This document shows positions 9,731 through 17,977 of a stretch of DNA of 64,000 bases, one piece after another. Source of the stretch: Bradyrhizobium sp. AZCC 1610. Lineage in GTDB: Bacteria; Pseudomonadota; Alphaproteobacteria; Rhizobiales; Xanthobacteraceae. The notes beneath the pieces are model-generated. The model worked only from the letters and a program-made list of their open reading frames with translations, ran no database searches and had not been told where the DNA came from. The number at the start of each line of letters is the position of its first letter. Position 1 is the first letter of the stretch. The position numbers and the translations under genes were made by a program. The stretch is from contig NZ_JAZHRR010000001.1 in the NCBI RefSeq assembly GCF_036924515.1, positions 3,567,001 to 3,631,000 of the forward strand, given 5' to 3'.

Positions 9731-9745
9731 GTTCCTTTTTTGTTC
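9731..9745 (-). promoter_or_regulatory. LexA box 2 (GTTC-N7-GTTC)
   Basis: GTTCCTTTTTTGTTC, a perfect alphaproteobacterial SOS box in the orientation opposite to box 1 and separated from it by 3 bases. The centre of the pair forms the palindrome GGAACATTGTTCC. Confidence 0.8.
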
Positions 9746-9891
9746 CAGGAGTCAAGGGGCGGTAGTGGGTGGGTTTGAAGAATGACCCCTGTGGTTAATT
9801 CCTGACCGGTCTCACGGTTGCCGGACGACGAACCCAGCTTGAAGTTCGCTCCACTGCTCCAGCATCGCGATGGCGAGCAGGTGGGGGGTCG

Positions 9892-10098
9892 CTAGGGCGT
9901 TTCGGGTGGCTTGTCCTGCTGACTTTCGGTCTGTGGACGTTCAATAAGTTCGTAGGAGGGAACGTGGGTGGCCTCCAACCACGATTCCAGCGCAGCGCCG
10001 CAGACTGCGCAGACCGCGTCACCCGTTTGCGGTACCAAGAACTTTTCTTCAGTGCGTCTGTACTCGGCGCCGCAATTGCATTGAACAATTGTCGCCAT
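9892..10098 (-). CDS. small zinc-ribbon protein
   Basis: A 68-residue protein starting MATIVQCNCGAEYRRTEEK. CxC at residues 7-9 and CAVC at about 29-32 form a probable four-Cys zinc ribbon of the MJ0042-like or rubredoxin-like kind. The tail is polar and Pro/Gln-rich (residues 50-68). The longer frame to 10215 adds 39 residues without domain character, so I chose the start at 10098. Function unknown; probably cytoplasmic. Confidence 0.65.
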   Translation of the reverse strand: MATIVQCNCGAEYRRTEEKFLVPQTGDAVCAVCGAALESWLEATHVPSYELIERPQTESQQDKPPETP

Positions 10099-10213
10099 CC
10101 TCGAAATATGCGCCCGGAACGGCCCGTTTTCCAGCCCCGGAACTCCGCCATAATCAAACTGACCCACTGCGCAGGACAGCTTTCGCGGATAATTCGCGAG
10201 CCCCCGCCACAAC

Positions 10214-10240
10214 AAAAAAGCCCCGGGCAGCGCCCGGGGC
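10214..10240 (-). terminator. rho-independent terminator of the outer-membrane protein gene
   Basis: On the minus strand, GCCCCGGGC, loop GCT, GCCCGGGGC, then six T. It lies 28 bases past the stop at 10269. Confidence 0.9.
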
Positions 10241-10268
10241 TTCGATGATTCGCGAGAATCGCGAACGA

Positions 10269-11012
10269 TCAGTACCGCGCGACGCCCGGGCCGCCGAACT
10301 TGTAGTTCAGACGGGCGGTGACGAGATCGACGTCCTGACTGATGCGATCGTTGCCGATGAACACGCCACCCGGCGTGGTGAAGGCGTAGGTACGGTCCTG
10401 CATGAACAGGTGATTGTACTCGACGCCAACCGACCAGTTCGGGGCGAAGGCGTATTCGAGGCCGACACCCACCGTGGCACCCCAGCGGGTGTCGTCTTCG
10501 GTCGAAGCAAACAGCGCGTTGGTGGGAACATCGAACCTGCGATACTCGTTCGAGGTCACAGCCGCACCGCCCTTGACGTAGAACAGAACGTTGTTGGCGG
10601 CATAACCGACCTGGCCAGTGAACAGCCCGAACGCGTTCACCCGCGATTCGTTGCGAACCGTGGGATCGAACAGGCTGATGTTGCTGCCCTTGAAGTCGGC
10701 CCAGTTGCCCTGCGCTTCAACGCCGAACACCCAAGTGCCGGCCTGCCAGCGATAGCCGATCTGGCCACCGATCGTGCCGCCGCTCGCGTCATGGGAGCCT
10801 TCGCCGAAGGTGCCAACGCCCAGGAGGTCCCAGCTATTGTGGCTCGAACCCCAACCGCCGTTCGCACCGATGTAGAAACCAGTCCAGTCATACACAGCAG
10901 CGACCATCGGGGGCGCCTTGGTGTAAGGACGCGCAGCGAGATCCGCAGCAACAGCCGGCGCAGCCGCGCCGAGCGCGATCAGACTGGCCGTAACAAGCAA
11001 AACCTTCTTCAT
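10269..11012 (-). CDS. outer-membrane beta-barrel protein, Omp25/RopB-like
   Basis: A 247-residue protein with a Sec signal (MKKVLLVTASLIALGAAAPAVAA) and then the family-typical ARPYTKAPP linker and YDWTGFYIGANGGWG. It is an eight-stranded OmpA-like barrel ending NYKFGGPGVARY. Rhizobial genomes carry many such paralogues, which stabilise the outer membrane or form the surface. It has its own strong terminator, so it is a single-gene unit and likely well expressed. Promoter lies in the 300 bases before the divergent DUF3551 gene; no operator was recognised. Confidence 0.9.
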   Translation of the reverse strand: MKKVLLVTASLIALGAAAPAVAADLAARPYTKAPPMVAAVYDWTGFYIGANGGWGSSHNSWDLLGVGTFGEGSHDASGGTIGGQIGYRWQAGTWVFGVEAQGNWADFKGSNISLFDPTVRNESRVNAFGLFTGQVGYAANNVLFYVKGGAAVTSNEYRRFDVPTNALFASTEDDTRWGATVGVGLEYAFAPNWSVGVEYNHLFMQDRTYAFTTPGGVFIGNDRISQDVDLVTARLNYKFGGPGVARY

Positions 11013-11312
11013 TCTTTATTCCCATTCCGTTTGACAGCCCCCAAGGCCGAGGCATGCTCATAGCCATCGTTCGCTCGAATTGCTGTAACCTCACGGCAAC
11101 AACGCACATCAAACGGCCTCGGTGTGAACGCAAGTTAATGTTGTACTGCAGGCGTTTTTCGAAACTTTGCACCGCAGCCAGCCGTAAAAAATTCACATTC
11201 AGCCTTGCGGCGGTATTGCAAGGTGGAATGGCTTGACGAGAGTGCGCGGGTGCGGCTTGGTCGATGAAAGTGGAACCGGAAAAAGCGCGAAAATACGATG
11301 AGGAGATTCGGA

Positions 11313-11606
11313 ATGCGTAAAGCGATTCTAGCCGTGCTGGCCGCCAGCGGATTGGCCGCACTCGGCGCCGCGCCTGCCGAAGCGGTCGGCACCCGATATC
11401 CGTTCTGCCTTCAGGGAGACGAGCATCCGGGGCTGAGCTACTGCACTTTCACAAGTTACGAGCAGTGCCAGGCGACCGCTTCGGGACGCTTTCTCTATTG
11501 CATCGCCAATCCCTATTATGTCGGCGAGAGCGAACCACCGCCCGCCGCGTATCGCCCGCTGCCCGGCCGCGCGCTGCCGCCTGCCCCCGGCTACGGCAGA
11601 TACTGA
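11313..11606 (+). CDS. DUF3551 family secreted protein
   Basis: A 97-residue protein with signal peptide MRKAILAVLAASGLAALGAAPAEA, then a small Cys-containing domain with the DUF3551 pattern (YPFCLQG, SYCTFTSYEQCQATASGR, CIANPYY) and a Pro-rich tail. The start at 11313 has GAGGAG at good spacing; an in-frame ATG at 11298 lacks one. DUF3551 proteins are common in Bradyrhizobium and their function is unknown. A paralogue follows at 11748. Confidence 0.82.
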   Translation: MRKAILAVLAASGLAALGAAPAEAVGTRYPFCLQGDEHPGLSYCTFTSYEQCQATASGRFLYCIANPYYVGESEPPPAAYRPLPGRALPPAPGYGRY

Positions 11607-11665
11607 GCCGCGGCGCCATTCGCCGAGGGATTGTGCGCCCGCCCCCTCGCAACGCGCGAACGTGA

Positions 11666-11687
11666 TTTGACGCCGTAGCGCGTCAAA
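11666..11687. terminator. hairpin between the two DUF3551 genes
   Basis: TTTGACGC, loop CGTAGC, GCGTCAAA: 8 perfect pairs. It may terminate the first DUF3551 transcript or act as an operator for the second. No long T-run follows. Confidence 0.4.
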
Positions 11688-11747
11688 TATCTGCTGTCGT
11701 CAACTCGTGCAGATCGATCGCAGCCGCCAATCCCAAAGGAGATTCTG

Positions 11748-12014
11748 ATGCGCATTCTGGCTTTGGCAATTTTGGCAATCGGAGCGGCCTCGGCAGCGGC
11801 ACCGGCGCAGGCACAGACCTACGATCCCCGCTATCCGGTTTGCCTGCATGTCTATGGCAGGATCAGCTATTACGAATGTACCTATACGTCCCTGCCTCAA
11901 TGTAACATGTCGGCGTCGGGCCGCTCGGCGCAATGCGTGGTCAATCCGTATTTCGCGCATGCCTCTCAAGGACCGTCGGCACGCCGCTACAAGCGGCACT
12001 ACAACGGCTACTGA
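11748..12014 (+). CDS. DUF3551 family secreted protein, second copy
   Basis: An 88-residue protein with signal peptide MRILALAILAIGAASAAAPAQA and the same four-Cys pattern as its neighbour (YPVCLHV, YYECTYTSLPQCNMSASGR, CVVNPYF). AAAGGAG precedes the ATG. The two genes are tandem paralogues but much diverged outside the Cys motifs. Role unknown; the mature protein should be periplasmic or secreted. Confidence 0.82.
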   Translation: MRILALAILAIGAASAAAPAQAQTYDPRYPVCLHVYGRISYYECTYTSLPQCNMSASGRSAQCVVNPYFAHASQGPSARRYKRHYNGY

Positions 12015-12028
12015 GCGAAGATCATGCT

Positions 12029-12727
12029 CTAATCCAGTTCGACGACTTGGCCGTCGACCAGCGACACCCGCCGGTCCATCCGGCCGGCCAGTTCCATATT
12101 GTGGGTGGCGATCAGCATCGCGACCTGCGTCGCCTTCACGAGCTGCATCAGCGCCTTGAAGACGTGATCGGCGGTATGCGGATCGAGGTTTCCGGTCGGC
12201 TCGTCGGCCAATAGCGCCCGCGGCGCATTGGCGACCGCGCGCGCGAGGGCGACACGCTGCTGTTCGCCGCCGGAGAGTTCCGCTGGCCGATGCGTGATGC
12301 GGTCGCCGAGGCCGAGATAGGCCAGGATCTCCTCCGAGCGCTTGATCGTCTCGGAACGTTTGAGCCCGCGAATCATCTGCGGCAGCATGACATTTTCAAG
12401 CGCGGTGAATTCCGGCAGCAGCCGGTGCGATTGATAGACGAAGCCGATATCGGAGCGCCGGATCTGGGTGCGCTCGATGTCTGATAATTGCGAGGTCGGC
12501 GTGCCCGCGACATAGACCTCGCCATCATCGGGGCTCTCGAGCAGGCCTGCGATATGCAGCAGCGTCGATTTGCCCGAACCCGACGGCGCCACCAGCGCCA
12601 CCGACTGCCCCGCCCACAGCGCGAGCTTGGCGCCGTTGAGAATGGTCAGCGTCGCCTCGCCCTGCCTGTACTCCCGCTTTATCTCGTGGAGATAGATAAC
12701 CGGTACGTCTTCCGCCTCCTCGGCCAT
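12029..12727 (-). CDS. lolD: lipoprotein-release ABC transporter ATPase
   Basis: A 232-residue ATPase of the LolCDE system, which extracts lipoproteins from the inner membrane and passes them to LolA. Walker A SGSGKST (about residues 50-56), signature LSGGEQQR (about 151-158) and Walker B LLADEP are intact. It lies 7 bases after the permease gene, and the pair forms an operon with the LolC/E-type subunit; as in many alphaproteobacteria a single permease gene is present. Confidence 0.94.
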   Translation of the reverse strand: MAEEAEDVPVIYLHEIKREYRQGEATLTILNGAKLALWAGQSVALVAPSGSGKSTLLHIAGLLESPDDGEVYVAGTPTSQLSDIERTQIRRSDIGFVYQSHRLLPEFTALENVMLPQMIRGLKRSETIKRSEEILAYLGLGDRITHRPAELSGGEQQRVALARAVANAPRALLADEPTGNLDPHTADHVFKALMQLVKATQVAMLIATHNMELAGRMDRRVSLVDGQVVELD

Positions 12728-12734
12728 CTCGTCC

Positions 12735-14015
12735 TCACTCGTACCGAAGCGCGTCGACGGGATCGAGGCGCGCGGCGCGCCAGGACGGATAGAGCGTCGC
12801 CAGGAACGACAGCGTCAGCGCCATGATCACGACCGCGGTGGTCTCGCCGAAATCGATCTCGGCCGGAAGCCGGGAGAGGAAGTAGAGTTCCGGCGAGAAC
12901 AATTCGGTGTTGGTCATCCAGGACAGGAACTGCCGGATCGATTCGATGTTCAGGCAGATCAGCATGCCGACGAAGAAGCCAGTCAGCGTGCCGACCACGC
13001 CGATCGCAGCGCCCGTGATCAGGAATATCCGCATGATCGATCCTTGCGAGGCGCCCATCGTGCGCAGGATGGCGATGTCCTGCCCCTTGTCCTTGACCAG
13101 CATGATCAGGCCGGAGACGATGTTGAGCGCGGCAACCAGCACGATCATGGTCAGGATCAAAAACATCACGTTGCGCTCGACCTGAAGCGCGTTGAAGAAG
13201 GTCGAGTTGCGCTGCCGCCAGTCGACCAGGAACACCGGCCGCCCGGCCGCCTCCGTCACACTCTTGCGGAACGCGTCGATTCGATCGGGGTTGGTGGTGA
13301 ACACCTCGATCGCGGTCACGTCGTCCTTGCGGTTGAAATAGGCCTGCGACTCCGGCAGCGGCATGAACACGAAGCTGGCGTCATATTCCGACATACCGAT
13401 CTCGAACACGGCCGCCACCTTGTAAGGCTTGATACGCGGCGTGGTTCCCATCGGGGTCACCGCGCCCTTGGGCGCAACCAGCGTGATGGTGTCGCCGGCA
13501 TGCAGCGACAATTGATCGGCGAGCCGGCGTCCGATGATGACGCCCTGCCCCTCGTCAAAACCTTCCATCGTGCCCTGTTTGATGTTCTTGGCGATCGAGG
13601 TGAGGCTGTTCAGGTCCGCCGCCCGCATGCCGCGCACCAGCACACCGGCGGCGTTGAAGGCCGAGGATGCCAGCGCCTGACCGTCCACGACCGGCGCGGC
13701 AAGGCGGATGCCGTCGACCTGGCTGATGCGCTCGGCGACATCCTTCCAGTCGGTCAGCGGCGATTCCAGTGGCTGCACCAGGAGGTGACCGTTCAGCCCG
13801 AGGATCTTGTCCAGCAGTTCCTTGCGGAAGCCGTTCATCACGGCCATCACGATGATCAGCGTGGCGACGCCGAGCATGATGCCGAGGAACGAAAAGCCGG
13901 CGATGACCGAAATGAAACCTTCCTTGCGACGCGCACGCAGGTAACGCCCGGACAACAGCCATTCGAAGGGTGCAAAAGGCGGGGTTCGGGCTCTCTCGTT
14001 CATGGTCTCATCCAT
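12735..14015 (-). CDS. lolC: lipoprotein-release ABC transporter permease
   Basis: A 426-residue membrane protein of the LolC/LolE family. It has one N-terminal helix (about residues 36-62), a large periplasmic domain, and three C-terminal helices, ending [17 protein letters not shown], the family hallmark. It probably forms a homodimer with LolD because only one permease gene is seen. An alternative start at 14003 (MNERART) is possible. Next upstream on the same strand is proS, 69 bases away. Confidence 0.93.
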   Translation of the reverse strand: MDETMNERARTPPFAPFEWLLSGRYLRARRKEGFISVIAGFSFLGIMLGVATLIIVMAVMNGFRKELLDKILGLNGHLLVQPLESPLTDWKDVAERISQVDGIRLAAPVVDGQALASSAFNAAGVLVRGMRAADLNSLTSIAKNIKQGTMEGFDEGQGVIIGRRLADQLSLHAGDTITLVAPKGAVTPMGTTPRIKPYKVAAVFEIGMSEYDASFVFMPLPESQAYFNRKDDVTAIEVFTTNPDRIDAFRKSVTEAAGRPVFLVDWRQRNSTFFNALQVERNVMFLILTMIVLVAALNIVSGLIMLVKDKGQDIAILRTMGASQGSIMRIFLITGAAIGVVGTLTGFFVGMLICLNIESIRQFLSWMTNTELFSPELYFLSRLPAEIDFGETTAVVIMALTLSFLATLYPSWRAARLDPVDALRYE

Positions 14016-14084
14016 TACTCGATAATCCCATGATTCGGACCAAATGTGGCCTTATTGGCCAACATTACAGCCGCGGTGGATATC

Positions 14085-15404
14085 TTATCCCGCGATCTTC
14101 GCCACTACTTCCGCCGGGCTGAGATTCTCGCGCGAACCGTCGCTGCGCCGCTTGATTTCGAGCTTGCCCTCGGCGAGGCCCTTCGGCCCCACCAGAATCT
14201 GCCAGGGGATGCCGATCAGGTCGGCGGCCGCGAACTTCGCGCCGGCGCGCTGGTCGGTATCGTCATAGAGCACATCGACGCCCTTGGCCCGAAGTTCCCG
14301 ATAAAGCTTCTCGCACGCGCCATCGACGGCAGCATCCCCCTGCTTCAAATTCAAGATCACGGCAGTGAACGGCGCCACCGCTTCCGGCCATTTGATGCCG
14401 GCATCGTCATGGCAGGCCTCGATGATGGCGCCGACCAGGCGCGAGACGCCGACGCCGTAGGAGCCGCCATGGATCGGCACGTCGACGCCGTCAGGGCCTG
14501 CGACCAGCGCCTTCATCGCATCGGAATATTTGGTGCCGAAATAGAAGATCTGGCCGACCTCGATGCCGCGCGTATTGACGCGCTTGTCGGCAGGCACTTC
14601 GCGTTCGTAGCGATCGGCATCGTGGACGTCCTCGGTCGCAGCATAGACCGACGTCCATTGCTTGATGATGTCAGTGAGATCGCCGTCATAGTCGACGTCA
14701 TCGGGCGGGATCGGCAGATTGAGCACGTCGCTGTTGCAGAACACGCCGGATTCGCCGGTTTCCGCCAGCACGATGAATTCATGGCTGAGATCGCCGCCGA
14801 TCGGGCCGGTTTCGGCGCGCATCGGGATCGCCTTCAATCCCATCCGCGCAAAGGTGCGCAGGTAAGCAACGAACATCCGGTTATAGGAACGGCGCGCCGC
14901 CGCCTCGTCGATGTCGAAGGAGTAAGCGTCCTTCATCAGGAATTCGCGGCCGCGCATCACGCCGAAACGCGGGCGCTGCTCGTCGCGGAACTTCCACTGG
15001 ATGTGGTAGAGATTGAGCGGCAGGCTCTTGTAGGATTTGACATAGGCCCGAAAAATCTCGGTGATCATTTCCTCGTTGGTCGGCCCGTACAGCAAATCGC
15101 GCTTGTGGCGGTCGCTGATCCGCAGCATCTCCGGACCATAGGCATCGTAGCGGCCGCTCTCGCGCCAGAGATCGGCAAGCTGCAGCGTCGGCATCAAGAG
15201 CTCCAGCGCACCGGCGCGGTTCTGTTCCTCGCGAACGATCTGCTCGATCTTCTTCAAGACCCGAAAGCCCAGTGGCAGCCAGGCGTAAATGCCGGCCGCT
15301 TCCTGCCGCATCATGCCCGCGCGCAGCATCAGCCGATGCGAGACGATCTCCGCCTCTTTCGGATTCTCTTTCAGGATGGGTAGAAAAAACCGCGACAACC
15401 GCAT
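14085..15404 (-). CDS. proS: prolyl-tRNA synthetase, short alphaproteobacterial form
   Basis: A 439-residue class II synthetase that charges tRNA-Pro. It begins [19 protein letters not shown]; motif 2 ([18 protein letters not shown], about 136-153) and motif 3 ([13 protein letters not shown]) are visible. It lacks the INS editing insertion found in the 570-residue bacterial form, which is normal for this class and makes stand-alone YbaK-type deacylases relevant. The start at 15404 fits family N-termini better than the ATG four codons upstream. Confidence 0.95.
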   Translation of the reverse strand: MRLSRFFLPILKENPKEAEIVSHRLMLRAGMMRQEAAGIYAWLPLGFRVLKKIEQIVREEQNRAGALELLMPTLQLADLWRESGRYDAYGPEMLRISDRHKRDLLYGPTNEEMITEIFRAYVKSYKSLPLNLYHIQWKFRDEQRPRFGVMRGREFLMKDAYSFDIDEAAARRSYNRMFVAYLRTFARMGLKAIPMRAETGPIGGDLSHEFIVLAETGESGVFCNSDVLNLPIPPDDVDYDGDLTDIIKQWTSVYAATEDVHDADRYEREVPADKRVNTRGIEVGQIFYFGTKYSDAMKALVAGPDGVDVPIHGGSYGVGVSRLVGAIIEACHDDAGIKWPEAVAPFTAVILNLKQGDAAVDGACEKLYRELRAKGVDVLYDDTDQRAGAKFAAADLIGIPWQILVGPKGLAEGKLEIKRRSDGSRENLSPAEVVAKIAG

Positions 15405-15620
15405 GGGACAACTCAAGGAATCAGTGGGATACCGGAAGAGGTGCAGTGAAACCGGATCGGGTGCGAAAATACAAGGCCGGGCCCGGTGAAAAGCGGCCGG
15501 AAAGGCGGTTTTTCGGGCCGTTTTTGGGCCCCGTGGTCCTCATACCTTCACAACGGCGTCATACCCCGAAGGCGGGCTATCCAGTAGTTCATCAACACCC
15601 AGGCGATCGTCGTCGCCTCT

Positions 15621-16127
15621 CTACTTCTTCATCCCGGAATGATCGTGCTTCATTTCCCCGCCCGCAGGCGCTCGCGCGCCGACACCCTGCACGTCGAGCG
15701 ACAGCGTCACCTTGCCGGCCTTCTCGAATTCGAGCGTGAGCGGCACCTTGTCGCCCTGCTTGAGTGGCGTCTTCAGATCCATCAGCATCAGATGGTAGCC
15801 GCCCGGCGCGAGCTTGACGGTCTTGCCCGGCTCGATGGCGAGGCCCTTGTCGAGCGGACGCATGGTCATGACGCCGTTGTTCATCGCCATCTCGTGAATC
15901 TCGACCTTGCCGGCGACATCGCCGGAGCCGCTGATCAGGCGGTCTGGCGCAGAGCCCTTGTTCTCGATCGTGAGAAAGCCGCCCGCAATCTTCGCGCCTC
16001 CCGGCGTCGCGCGGCTCCAGGCCTGCGTAATGACGAGGTCGCCGGCCTTGACCTCCTGGGCGTGCGCGGGCGCACCCAGGAGAGCAAACAGGGCGGCGAA
16101 GGCGAAGAGTTGCAGAACAGGTTTCAT
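15621..16127 (-). CDS. PCuAC-type periplasmic copper chaperone
   Basis: A 168-residue protein with signal peptide (residues 1-23, ending AHA) and a PCuAC (DUF461) domain. Putative Cu(I) ligands are His78, Met89, His112 and Met114, in EIHEM, MTMR and YHLMLM; a His/Met tail (MKHDHSGMKK) adds further metal sites. These chaperones deliver copper to the CuA and CuB sites of cytochrome oxidases, often with a Sco or TlpA partner. It is the last gene of a five-gene copper-type operon. The longest open frame extends 27 residues upstream without a signal sequence, so I used 16127. Confidence 0.88.
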   Translation of the reverse strand: MKPVLQLFAFAALFALLGAPAHAQEVKAGDLVITQAWSRATPGGAKIAGGFLTIENKGSAPDRLISGSGDVAGKVEIHEMAMNNGVMTMRPLDKGLAIEPGKTVKLAPGGYHLMLMDLKTPLKQGDKVPLTLEFEKAGKVTLSLDVQGVGARAPAGGEMKHDHSGMKK

Positions 16128-16236
16128 CGTATGTCTTTCGATTAATGAAGCATCGTCGGCACAGCGGACGACCAGGCCCACCGTTGCCTTAACTTGAGAA
16201 CGCAACATTAATACTCACAATAGCGGGAGCGCGTCT

Positions 16237-16737
16237 TTATTTGCTCGCGACTTTTTGCTGGTCCAGCCATTTTTCGAGGTCCGGTATTTCGGCCGAACCT
16301 TCGATCGTGGTGACGGTTCCGTCCCGCGCGATCAGCAGCGTGCGCGGGATCTCACCCTGCCAGGCCGGGTCGATCTCGAATCGGAGGCGTTCGACGAAGC
16401 CGTCGCTGAAAATCCAGTTCTCGGCCGACCCCAGCCCGGCCTTCTCCAGCATCGCGCGCGCCGCACCCGGAAGATTCGGAACGAGATCGGCGCTGATCGT
16501 CACAACGGCGAGTTCGGAGTGGTCCTTCATGAATTGGCCGAGCAGCGGCAGTTCGACCTTGCAAGGGCCGCAGGTGACGCCCCAGAAATGCACCAGCGTC
16601 GGACGCCCGGCGTGCGAACGCAGCACGTCCTGCCAGCTTCCCCGCACGAACGGCTTGAGCTCGGACGGCGCCTCGGCTCCCGGCGTGGCGGCCAGAGAGG
16701 CAATGAGAAATATTGCAGCCAGCAGGAAGCGTTTCAT
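16237..16737 (-). CDS. TlpA-like periplasmic thioredoxin
   Basis: A 166-residue protein with a signal peptide (residues 1-22) and one thioredoxin fold with the active site WGVTCGPCK (Cys56, Cys59). The cis-Pro region is GEIPRTLLI. Such proteins reduce disulfides or Cu-binding cysteines in the periplasm. The start codon overlaps the stop of the BNR-repeat gene by four bases (ATGA), so translation is coupled. Its place before the PCuAC gene suggests it keeps copper-site cysteines reduced during oxidase assembly. Confidence 0.87.
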   Translation of the reverse strand: MKRFLLAAIFLIASLAATPGAEAPSELKPFVRGSWQDVLRSHAGRPTLVHFWGVTCGPCKVELPLLGQFMKDHSELAVVTISADLVPNLPGAARAMLEKAGLGSAENWIFSDGFVERLRFEIDPAWQGEIPRTLLIARDGTVTTIEGSAEIPDLEKWLDQQKVASK

Positions 16738-17948
16738 GATCCGTCTCCGATCGGCAGAAGGCGATATCCGTCGGCCTTGGTCATCCAGGAAAGATAGGTT
16801 TTCTGTCCGTCGCTGACCAGCAATGGGTGGTCGGACGTATCGGTCGTCGTGGCGATCGCGACAGGCTTTGACCAGCTCTTGCCCTCATCATGCGAAGTCA
16901 TCGCGTTGACCGAGGTCTTCTCGCCGTCGAATTCCTTCCAGACCATGGTGGCGCCGCGCGGGCCGGCCAGCACGTACGGCCGCGTTGGGTTGCGGTCGGC
17001 GCGGCCGAGCGGAAGCGGATCGGAAAACGTACGGCCCTCGTCTTGCGAGCGGGCATAGAACAGCCCCTTGCGCGCCTTGCCGTTGGTGTACCAGCTCACG
17101 TGATAGGTGCCTGCGGGCGAGATCGAAAGACTGGGACCATGATGCGGGCACGCGGAAATCTGCCAGTTGTCGTTGCTGACGCGGCGAACCTCGCCCGGCG
17201 TGGCCGGATCGGCGAACGTCATGACCGCGTGATCCCGCACGCCTCCTTCGAAGATGTTCCTGAACACCACCACGGGACGGCCGGGACCAGCGAACGCGAG
17301 GCCAAGCCGGCAGCACTCGCAGGTGTTGTCGCTCGCCAGCCGCGCCTCGGCATAAACAGCGCCGCCATCCTTCGATGACGCGAAGAACAGCGCTGCCCCC
17401 TCATACTTCTTGCCGCTCTGCTGCGCAGGCACGCGGTTGCGCTTGTCGATCCAGGCTGCAAACGCAGAACCGTCCGCATCGAGGCCGAGCGCCACAAAGC
17501 GCTGGCTCTCGTTACTCGCCGTGATCGGCCGCAACTCCGCAAAGCTTTGGCCGCCATCGGTCGATCGGGTGGTGAGCACCTGGCCGTTGAACGCCTTGTC
17601 CCTGAAGGTCGAAAACGCCAGTGCGATGCCGCCGTTTTTCTCGACGACGATCTGGGGACGCGCATCCGGCCCCCAATCGAGGTTGAGCTTTTCCCTGGTC
17701 ACCTGAACCGGCGTCGAAAAGCTGCGCCCCTGATCCTTCGAATTCGCCACCGATATCCGGCCTCCTGCCATCCAGGCGAGCCACAGCGTTCCATCCGGCG
17801 CGAAGGCCGGCGTCACCTTCGACGCGCAACGCAAGACGGCCTCCTCGCACGCCGCTTCCGAGGTATGCTGATGATGGCTCATTTGCGCTTGCGCTGCGGT
17901 CTGGCAAAGCGAGAGGGCGAGCGTCGCGAGCAGGCTCATTCGCAGCAT
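16734..17948 (-). CDS. secreted BNR-repeat (sialidase-fold) protein
   Basis: A 404-residue protein with a signal peptide (MLRMSLLATLALSLCQTAAQAQ) and several BNR/Asp-box repeats (NSKDQGRSFSTP, RSTDGGQSF, RSQDEGRTFSDP, SHDEGKSWSKP), giving a six-bladed beta-propeller. True sialidases use a conserved Arg triad and Tyr/Glu that I cannot recognise here, so enzymatic activity is doubtful. MSHHQHTSEAACEEAVLRC and CECC near the N-terminal half are His/Cys-rich and could bind metal. It lies between the TonB receptor and the thioredoxin gene, 29 bases after the receptor stop. The 120 extra upstream residues of the open frame overlap the receptor and were dropped. Confidence 0.75.
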   Translation of the reverse strand: MLRMSLLATLALSLCQTAAQAQMSHHQHTSEAACEEAVLRCASKVTPAFAPDGTLWLAWMAGGRISVANSKDQGRSFSTPVQVTREKLNLDWGPDARPQIVVEKNGGIALAFSTFRDKAFNGQVLTTRSTDGGQSFAELRPITASNESQRFVALGLDADGSAFAAWIDKRNRVPAQQSGKKYEGAALFFASSKDGGAVYAEARLASDNTCECCRLGLAFAGPGRPVVVFRNIFEGGVRDHAVMTFADPATPGEVRRVSNDNWQISACPHHGPSLSISPAGTYHVSWYTNGKARKGLFYARSQDEGRTFSDPLPLGRADRNPTRPYVLAGPRGATMVWKEFDGEKTSVNAMTSHDEGKSWSKPVAIATTTDTSDHPLLVSDGQKTYLSWMTKADGYRLLPIGDGS

Positions 17949-17977
17949 GGCTTTATTCCTCCTGCGTTGTTGTCCGG

